A DNA stretch of 64,000 nt from Tahibacter soli (lineage in GTDB: Bacteria > Pseudomonadota > Gammaproteobacteria > Xanthomonadales > Rhodanobacteraceae). Both the position numbers and the translations under genes were made by a program. The notes beneath the pieces were generated by a model, which was not told the DNA's origin, did no database searches, and saw only the letters and a list, made by a program, of their open reading frames with translations. Each line of letters opens with the position of its first letter. Position 1 is the first letter of the stretch. Where the stretch lies: NCBI RefSeq assembly GCF_025717065.2, contig NZ_JAOVZO020000020.1, forward strand, positions 558,001-622,000, in the 5' to 3' direction. Below are positions 57,502 to 64,000 of the stretch, in pieces.

Positions 57502-58254
57502 TCAGCGCTCTTTGGCCAACTTCGCCATCCGCTGCGCATCGCTCAGGATCCCCCGCAGCACCCGCAGCTCGCGCTCGTCCGGCTGCGCCCGCAGGAACAA
57601 TTTGCGCAAGCGCAGAAGTATCGTCTGCGGCGAACGGCCTTTGTGGAATTCGATATCGTCGAGCGTCGCCGCCAGATGCGCGAAGAAGCCCTCCATCGCC
57701 GCGGCATCGGCCGGCGGATCGCTTTTCTTCGGCGGCGGCGCCACCGGATTGTCCAGGAGCGCCATGCGCGCCTCGTAGGCGAGCAGCTGCACCGCCTGCG
57801 CGAGATTGAGCGACGAAAAATCCGGCGCGGCCGGAATATGCACGGCGCCGTGGCATAGCGCGAGCTCGTCGTTTTCCAGTCCCGTGCGTTCGTTGCCGAA
57901 CACGAACGCGACTTCGCCGTCGGCCTTCGCCGCATCGAGCGCGACCGGCGCCGCCTGCCGCGGCGTGTGCTCGGTCAGCGCGACGTTGCGCTGCCGCGCC
58001 GTGGCGCCGAGCACGAGCCGGCAGTCGGCGATCGCGCTCGCAAGGTCGGGCACCACGACGATTCGCGACAGCACGTCGTCGGCGCCCGCGGCCATCGCCG
58101 TGACGTCGTCGTGCGGATAGCGCTGCGGCGCGACGAGCACGAGCCGCGCAAAGCCCATCGTGCGGATCGCGCGCGCGGCCGAGCCGATGTTGCCGGGGTG
58201 CGAGGTGCGCACCAGGACGAAACGAAAGCGGTCGGCGAGCACGGCGTCGGGCAT
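57502..58254 (-). CDS. trmJ: tRNA (cytidine/uridine-32 2'-O)-methyltransferase TrmJ
   Basis: A 250-residue SPOUT methyltransferase: N-terminal FVLVRTSHPGNIGSAARAIRTMG (motif 1), FVFGNERTGLENDEL (motif 2) and IPAAPDFSSLNLAQAVQLLAYE (motif 3), which form the knotted SAM site. A C-terminal extension of about 80 residues (FFAHLAATLDDIEFH..., RLRKLFLRAQPDERELRVLRGIL) distinguishes TrmJ from TrmL. It methylates position 32 of tRNA. The start at 58254 matches the family N-terminus. Confidence 0.93.
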   Translation of the reverse strand: MPDAVLADRFRFVLVRTSHPGNIGSAARAIRTMGFARLVLVAPQRYPHDDVTAMAAGADDVLSRIVVVPDLASAIADCRLVLGATARQRNVALTEHTPRQAAPVALDAAKADGEVAFVFGNERTGLENDELALCHGAVHIPAAPDFSSLNLAQAVQLLAYEARMALLDNPVAPPPKKSDPPADAAAMEGFFAHLAATLDDIEFHKGRSPQTILLRLRKLFLRAQPDERELRVLRGILSDAQRMAKLAKER

Positions 58255-58485
58255 GGCGGAAGCATTGGCGGCGGGGGCGCAAGCATACGCCGTACGGCCG
58301 CCTGACGGTCCGGTATGCCGATTTGCGCTAGTACGCGCGAGGCCTGGGGGAAATAACGGTGGCACTCGACCAAACGGTGGCGTATTTTCCACACGCGCAC
58401 GAGAGCCACAGGGGGCTGTCGCGATTCGATCGAACAGAGGCATCGGCGGCGCGGCGCGGCGCGGCCGGACCAAGGGGAAAACTAC

Positions 58486-61400
58486 GTGCTCACCAGGAAC
58501 CGCATTCTTCGCGGCGGCCTGACGTTCTGCGTCATGCTCGTCGTCGCCGTCGCCGGCAGTCTCGGCGCCACCGTGCAGGCGCAGGCGCCCGCGCCGTCGC
58601 TGCCCGGCCCGGCCGATCTGGAGCTGTCGCCGCTCGTCGCCGCGGCCGGCGAAACCTCGGGCGGCGTCAAGCCGACGCCGCAGCCGCGCCCGGCCGCCAA
58701 TCCGCGATCGAGCGCGCCGAACGTGTTCTCGCGCGAGTTTCCGGCCGAAGTCGAGCCGAACGGAGTCCCAGCCACCGCGACGCCGCTGACGTTCAACGCC
58801 GGCGGCTACGTGCAGATCCAGGGCAACGTCTTCCCGGTCGCCGACGTCGACTGGTACAGCTTCACCGCGCAGGCCGGCGACCGCATCTACGCCGCCGCGA
58901 TGACCAGCGCCACGGCGAGCACCAGCACGGACGCGCAACTGCGGGTGTTCGCGTCCGACGGCACGACGCTGATCGAGTTCGACGACGACGACGGCTCGTT
59001 CGGCACGCTGGCGCCGTCCATCGCCAACGCGACGCTGCCGACCGCAGGCACGTACTACCTGCAGGTCAAGCAGTTCGACGACACCAACACGATACGTCCG
59101 TATTTCCTGCATGCGCGCCTGCAGTCGGGCGCGCCGACGCCCGAAGTCGAGGCCAACGACACGCCGGCGACCGCCAATCCGCTGCCGGCGAACGGCTGGG
59201 TCAGCGGCACGCGCAATCCGGCCGCGGCGACCGAGCAGGACTGGTACAGCTTCACGGCGAATGCCGGCGACACGGTGTTCCTCAGCCTCGACGTCGACCC
59301 CGAGCGCGACAACGTGCAATGGGACGGCCGCCTCGGCATCGCCTTGTTCGGCGACGCGGGCAACCAGATTCTCGTGGTCAACGACGCCTCGACCGGTTCG
59401 GCGACGAACCCGCTGTCCGAAGCGATGTTCATGACGGTCAAGACGAGCGGCACGTATTTCGCGTTCGTCGACTCCGCTTCCGCCGCGGTCGGCGGTCCGA
59501 CGGCGACGTATACGCTCAGCGTCAGCGTGGCCCCGCCGCCGACGCCGGAACCGACCTGCACGACCTACACCAGCACCGACGTGCCGAAGACGATCGGGCC
59601 GGGCACCGGCCTCGTCAGCTCGGTGATCACGGTGCCCGGCAATCCGGTCATTTCGGATGTCGACGTCGACATCGTGCTCAACCACGCGCTGATGCAGGAC
59701 ATCGACGCGCACCTGCGTTCGCCGGCCGGCAACGACATCGGCCTGTTCACCGACATCGGCGCCGCGGCGACGGGCGGTCAGCAGCAGATGGATGTCGTCT
59801 ACGACGACGAAGCGGCGATAACGCCGACGTTCACCGCATTCAAGGGCACGCGGCTCAAGCCCGAATCGCCCTACCGCCTCTCCTGGCTCGACGGCGAAAA
59901 CGCCGGCGGCACGTGGACGCTCGACCTGCGCGACGACGTCGCCGGCGCCAACGGCGGCACGCTGACGTCGTGGAGCCTGCGCATCTGCGAGGCGCCGCCG
60001 CCGCCGGCCTGCCCGCCGGGTTTCGGCCCGCAGACCGTGTACTCGACCGATTTCGAATCCGGCGCCGCGGGCTTCACGCACAGCGGCACGGCCGACGAAT
60101 GGGAGCTCGGCCTGCCGGCGACCGTCGCGACGACGACGGCGACGCCGGTCGCGGCGTTCAACACCTGCGCGAGCGGCGTGAACTGCTGGAAGACCGATCT
60201 CGACAACACCTACGACGCGACGAGTTCGCAGGATCTCGTCTCGCCCGCGATCAATCTCGCCGGGTTGTCCGCGCCGGTGGTCGTGAGCTGGTCGCAGCGC
60301 TACCAGATGGAGACCGCGTCGAACGACCACTACAGCGTCGACTTCCGCCAGGTCGGCGGCGCGACGCCCGTGCGCATGTTCGAGTGGCTCGACGGCACGA
60401 TGATCGACGCGGTGGGCAACCCGGCCGTGAACATCGGCGCCAGCGCCGGTTGGGGCCGCGTCAGCGCGCGCGCCGACGCGCTCGCGGGCCTGAACTCGGA
60501 ACTCGTGTTCCATCTCGACTCGAACGGGACGGTCAACTACGGCGGAGCCGCCATCGACGACGTCACCGTCACCGCGTGCCGCGCGCTCGTCGCCGACCTC
60601 TCGATCACCAAGACCGACGGCGTGACGACCGTGACGCCGGGCGGCAGTGCGACCTACACGATCACCGCGTCGAACGCCGGCCCCGATCCCGTGACCGGCG
60701 CGACCGTCGCCGATACGTTCCCGGCCGTCGAAACCTGCACCTGGACGTGCGTCGGCGCGGGCGGCGGCACGTGCACGGCGGCGGGCTCGGGCAACATCAG
60801 CGACGCGACGAACCTGCCGGTCGGCGGCAGCGTCACGTATACGGCCACCTGCGCCGTCAACGCGAGCGCGACCGGCACGCTGTCGAACACCGCGACGGTG
60901 TCGTCTACGATCAGCGATCCGAATCCGGCGAACAACTCGGCGACCGATACCGACACGCTGACGCCGAACGCCGACCTCGCGATCACGAAGACCGACGGCG
61001 TGACGACCGCGACGCCCGGCGGCAGCGTGACGTACACGATCACCGCGTCGAACGCCGGCCTGAGCAACGCGCCGGGTTCGACGATCGCCGATACGTTCCC
61101 GGCGTCGCTCACGTGCACGTGGACGTGCGTCGGCGCCGGCGGCGGCACGTGCACGGCCGCGGGCAGCGGCAATATCAGCGACACGGCGAATCTGCCGGCG
61201 GGCGGCAGCGTCACCTACACTGCGACCTGCGCCGTCAGCGCGGCCGCGAGCGGCACGCTCTCCAACACCGCGACCGTCGCGGCGCCGGCCGGCGTCACCG
61301 ATCCGACGCCGGGCAACAACAGCGCGACCGACACCGACACGCTGACGCCGCAGGCCGACCTGTCGATCACCAAGACCGACGGCGTCGCGAGCGTGACGGC

Positions 61401-63861
61401 GGGCGGCTCGACGACGTACACGATCACCGCGGCGAACGCGGGACCGAGCAACGCGACCGGCGCAACGGTCGCCGATACGTTCCCGGCGTCGCTCACGTGC
61501 ACGTGGACGTGCGTGGGCGCCGGCGGCGGCACCTGCACGGCATCCGGCAGCGGCAACATCAACAGCACGGCGAACCTGCCGGCCGGCGGCAGCGCCACCT
61601 ATACCGCGTCGTGCACCGTCAGTGCGGGGGCGACGGGCTCGCTGTCGAACACCGCGACGGTCGCGGCGCCGGGCGGCGTCACCGATCCGAATCCGGCGAA
61701 CAACAGCGCGACCGACACCGACACGATCCTCGTGCCGGCCGCGGTCTCGGGCACGAAGACGGTGTCCGGCACGTTCTCGTCGGGCGGCACGGTCACTTAT
61801 ACGGTGACGCTCAGCAATACGGGCGGCGCACAGGCCGACAACCCCGGCAACGAGTTCACCGACGTGCTGCCGGCGCAGTTGACGCTCGTATCGGCGACCG
61901 CGACGAGCGGCACCGCGAGCACCGCCGGCAACACCGCGACGTGGAACGGCACGATTCCTTCGGGCGGCAGCGTGACGATAACGATCACGGCGACCATCAA
62001 CGCCGGCGCGAGCGGCAGCGTCTCGAATCAAGGCACGATCAGCTACGACTCGAACGGCGACGGCACGAACGACGCGACCGCGACGACCGACGATCCGGGC
62101 ACCGGCGCCGCGAACGACCCGACGACCTTCGGCATCACGCCGACGGCCGACCTGTCGATCACCAAGACCGACGGCGTGACGAGCGTGACCGCGGGCGGTT
62201 CGACGACGTACACGATCGTCGCGACCAACACCGGCCCGAATTCGATTACCGGTGCGACCGTTGCCGACACGTTCCCGGCCAGCCTCACCTGCACGTGGAC
62301 CTGCGCGGGCAGCGACGGCGGCACCTGCACGGGCAGCGGCTCGGGCAACATCGCCGACACGGTGAACCTGCCGTTCGGCGCGGCCGTCACGTATACTGCC
62401 GTGTGCGCGATCAACGGCTCGGCGACGGGCACGCTCTCGAATACCGCGACCGTTGCCGTACCGGCCGGCGCGATCGATCCGACGCCGGGCAACAACAGCG
62501 CGACCGACACCGACACGATCGTCGTGCCGGCGGCCGTCACGGGTACGAAGACGGTATCCGGCACGTTCCTGCCGAACGGCACGGTGACGTACACGATCGT
62601 GTTGAACAACGCCGGCGGCGCCGCGCAGGGCGACAACCCGGGCAACGAATTCTCGGACGTGCTCCCGGCGTCGCTGACGCTCGTGTCGGCGAACGCGACG
62701 AGCGGCACGGCCGTGGCGAGCGTCGCGACGAACACGGTCACCTGGAACGGCCCGGTTCCGGCCGGCGGCAGCGTGACGATCACGATCACGGCAACCGTGA
62801 ACGCAAGCGCGACCGGCACGATCAGCAACCAGGGCACGATCGCCTACGACGCGGACAACAACGGCACGAACGAGTCGAACGGCGTCACCGACGATCCGGG
62901 CACGGGCGTCGCGGGCGATCCGACGTCGTTCGCGCTCGGTGCGGCGGCCGACCTCGTCGTCACCAAGACCGACGGTCTCACCGCCGTCGTGGCCGGGACG
63001 AGTTCGACCTACACGATCACGGTCGGCAACCTCGGTCCGAGCGCGATCACCGGGGCGACGGTCACCGATACGTTCCCGGCCGAATGCACGGCGCCGACCT
63101 GGACCTGCACGGCTACCGGCGGCGGCACCTGCCCGCCGGGCGGCAGCGGCGCGATCGCGGCGAGCGTCGATCTTCCGGTCAGCGCGATGGCGACGTTCAC
63201 GGCGACCTGCCCGGTCGGCGCGGCCGTCCCGACGGGCACGGTGATCACGAACACCGCGACCGCGGCGGTGCCGGTCGGCGCGAGCGATCCGAATCCGGCC
63301 AACAACAGCGCGACCGACACGACGACCGTCAGCGCGGGTCCGTCCGCGAGCGTGTCCGGCACGAAGACGGCGGCCGGCGCGTTCGTCGCCGGCGGCACCG
63401 TGACCTACACGATCGTGCTCACGAACGCCGGCCTCGGCGCGCAGGCCGACAATCCGGGCGACGAGTTCAGCGACGTGCTGCCCTCGCAGCTGACGCTCGT
63501 ATCGGCGACCGCGACGAGCGGCACGGCCGTGGCGAACGTCGGCACGAACACGGTGACGTGGAACGGCACGATCGCGCCGGCCGGCACGGTCACGATCGCG
63601 ATCACGGCGACGATCAACGCCGGCGCGACCGGCACCGTCAGCAACCAGGGTCAGATCTTCTTCGACAACGACGCGAACGGCACCAACAACGCGACGGTGA
63701 CGACCGACGATCCGGGCGTCGGCGGCCCGGCGGACTCGACCGACTTCGTCGTCGGCGGCCCGGTGCAGATCGTGCCGGTGCCGGGCCTGACGCCGTTCGG
63801 CCTTGCGCTGCTCGCGATCGGCCTGGCATTTGCCGGCGCGCGCCGCCGGCGGTACGGTTAG
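58486..63861 (+). CDS. Giant surface protein with PPC, P-domain and eight DUF11 repeats
   Basis: A 1791-residue exported protein: signal peptide (about 1-32), two PPC domains (about 88-215 and 220-350; EVEPNG, DWYSFTAQAGD), a proprotein-convertase P-domain (about 357-503), a jelly-roll/MAM-like domain (about 515-700), then eight DUF11-type repeats (about 703-1758) in order A-A-A-B-A-B-A-B, where A has ITKTDG and CTWTC and B has SGTKT and ADNPG. It ends VPVPGLTPFGLALLAIGLAF-AGARRRR, an IPTL-CTERM-like sorting tail. The start is a GTG at 58486 with AAGGGGAA upstream. Probably a cell-surface stalk or adhesin. Confidence 0.88.
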   Translation: MLTRNRILRGGLTFCVMLVVAVAGSLGATVQAQAPAPSLPGPADLELSPLVAAAGETSGGVKPTPQPRPAANPRSSAPNVFSREFPAEVEPNGVPATATPLTFNAGGYVQIQGNVFPVADVDWYSFTAQAGDRIYAAAMTSATASTSTDAQLRVFASDGTTLIEFDDDDGSFGTLAPSIANATLPTAGTYYLQVKQFDDTNTIRPYFLHARLQSGAPTPEVEANDTPATANPLPANGWVSGTRNPAAATEQDWYSFTANAGDTVFLSLDVDPERDNVQWDGRLGIALFGDAGNQILVVNDASTGSATNPLSEAMFMTVKTSGTYFAFVDSASAAVGGPTATYTLSVSVAPPPTPEPTCTTYTSTDVPKTIGPGTGLVSSVITVPGNPVISDVDVDIVLNHALMQDIDAHLRSPAGNDIGLFTDIGAAATGGQQQMDVVYDDEAAITPTFTAFKGTRLKPESPYRLSWLDGENAGGTWTLDLRDDVAGANGGTLTSWSLRICEAPPPPACPPGFGPQTVYSTDFESGAAGFTHSGTADEWELGLPATVATTTATPVAAFNTCASGVNCWKTDLDNTYDATSSQDLVSPAINLAGLSAPVVVSWSQRYQMETASNDHYSVDFRQVGGATPVRMFEWLDGTMIDAVGNPAVNIGASAGWGRVSARADALAGLNSELVFHLDSNGTVNYGGAAIDDVTVTACRALVADLSITKTDGVTTVTPGGSATYTITASNAGPDPVTGATVADTFPAVETCTWTCVGAGGGTCTAAGSGNISDATNLPVGGSVTYTATCAVNASATGTLSNTATVSSTISDPNPANNSATDTDTLTPNADLAITKTDGVTTATPGGSVTYTITASNAGLSNAPGSTIADTFPASLTCTWTCVGAGGGTCTAAGSGNISDTANLPAGGSVTYTATCAVSAAASGTLSNTATVAAPAGVTDPTPGNNSATDTDTLTPQADLSITKTDGVASVTAGGSTTYTITAANAGPSNATGATVADTFPASLTCTWTCVGAGGGTCTASGSGNINSTANLPAGGSATYTASCTVSAGATGSLSNTATVAAPGGVTDPNPANNSATDTDTILVPAAVSGTKTVSGTFSSGGTVTYTVTLSNTGGAQADNPGNEFTDVLPAQLTLVSATATSGTASTAGNTATWNGTIPSGGSVTITITATINAGASGSVSNQGTISYDSNGDGTNDATATTDDPGTGAANDPTTFGITPTADLSITKTDGVTSVTAGGSTTYTIVATNTGPNSITGATVADTFPASLTCTWTCAGSDGGTCTGSGSGNIADTVNLPFGAAVTYTAVCAINGSATGTLSNTATVAVPAGAIDPTPGNNSATDTDTIVVPAAVTGTKTVSGTFLPNGTVTYTIVLNNAGGAAQGDNPGNEFSDVLPASLTLVSANATSGTAVASVATNTVTWNGPVPAGGSVTITITATVNASATGTISNQGTIAYDADNNGTNESNGVTDDPGTGVAGDPTSFALGAAADLVVTKTDGLTAVVAGTSSTYTITVGNLGPSAITGATVTDTFPAECTAPTWTCTATGGGTCPPGGSGAIAASVDLPVSAMATFTATCPVGAAVPTGTVITNTATAAVPVGASDPNPANNSATDTTTVSAGPSASVSGTKTAAGAFVAGGTVTYTIVLTNAGLGAQADNPGDEFSDVLPSQLTLVSATATSGTAVANVGTNTVTWNGTIAPAGTVTIAITATINAGATGTVSNQGQIFFDNDANGTNNATVTTDDPGVGGPADSTDFVVGGPVQIVPVPGLTPFGLALLAIGLAFAGARRRRYG

Positions 63862-63871
63862 AACGCAAGAA

Positions 63872-63900
63872 GCGCCGCCGCGCAATGTACGCGGCGGCGC
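63872..63900 (+). other. GC-rich hairpin 3' of the DUF11 gene
   Basis: GCGCCGCCGC (63872-63881) and GCGGCGGCGC (63891-63900) form a ten-base stem with a nine-base loop, 10 bases after the stop. No T-run follows directly. It may protect the 3' end or back up the terminator at 63912. Confidence 0.6.
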
Positions 63901-63911
63901 TCATCCTCGGG

Positions 63912-63939
63912 GCCCGGCATTGATGCCGGGCTTTTTTTT
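63912..63939 (+). terminator. Rho-independent terminator after the DUF11 gene
   Basis: GCCCGGC (63912-63918) pairs with GCCGGGC (63925-63931), with two further A-T pairs possible at the loop, followed by eight Ts (63932-63939). This is the only canonical intrinsic terminator I can see in the window. Confidence 0.92.
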
Positions 63940-64000
63940 GCCGGCTTTTTGGCGCAGAACCTCGGTTCTGGTACCCTTCGCGCCCTCGCGCCGGCCCAGA

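Noticed and set aside
57502-63885. A 2127-codon open frame on the minus strand across trmJ and the DUF11 gene
   Set aside because: Only its first 250-codon end at 57502-58254 is trmJ. The rest is an Arg/Ala-rich antisense shadow of the DUF11 repeats produced by the extreme GC content.
1-64000. tRNA and rRNA genes
   Set aside because: I looked for cloverleaf-type GGTTCGAATCC elements and rRNA-like conserved blocks and recognised none, but without a folding program a tRNA could be missed.

Overview
The window is 64 kb of very GC-rich DNA packed with short, co-oriented operons and no rRNA, tRNA, phage or IS element that I could recognise. It looks like a chromosomal segment of a gammaproteobacterium of the Lysobacterales (Xanthomonadales), probably Rhodanobacteraceae-like. 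The reasons are the strong G/C third-position bias, the hydroxyproline catabolic operon, the DUF1501/DUF1800 pair, and secreted proteins carrying an '[IL]F..GFE' motif. The taxonomic call is inference.

Layout. 1-4750: tail of a secreted protein, a CorC-like CBS protein, a DUF4105 membrane protein, a hypothetical protein, and a corA gene readable only through a -1 frameshift at a dnaX-type slippery heptamer. 4958-6198: an ECF sigma factor with a probable anti-sigma partner. 6367-10511: a Tat-exported DUF1501 protein with DUF1800, an alkyltransferase-like protein and a hypothetical. 10671-20445: a complete trans-4-hydroxy-L-proline pathway (epimerase, D-hydroxyproline dehydrogenase subunits, deaminase, alpha-ketoglutarate semialdehyde dehydrogenase), then a secreted M9 collagenase and a divergent PAS-AraC regulator. 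Together these read as a collagen-utilisation locus. 20593-25669: a flavin amine oxidase, modBC without modA, a DUF4357 protein and a double rhodanese. 25817-29359: a decayed antiporter gene and small stress-type genes (DUF1328, BON, DUF3309, Crp-like, DUF3606).

29565-49096: mostly small accessory operons: a hydrolase, a HigBA-type toxin-antitoxin, two TetR units with visible operators, a glycine-rich beta-helix protein, a sterol-desaturase-type hydroxylase, AraC regulators, a second ECF/anti-sigma pair, a serine hydrolase, and HIT, VOC, isochorismatase-like and SnoaL-like proteins. 49476-63861: a large secreted subtilase, a repeat-rich intergenic island, Pit plus DUF47 phosphate uptake, an HlyC/CorC-type membrane protein, ExoD, TrmJ and a 1791-residue DUF11-repeat surface protein followed by a strong terminator.

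A family of CCCTCTCCCCC...GGGGGAGAGGG hairpins, often paired in inverted orientation around a GC-rich core, sits mainly at convergent gene ends. The points most worth following up are the corA frameshift site, the collagenase-hydroxyproline locus and the recurrent GFE motif.
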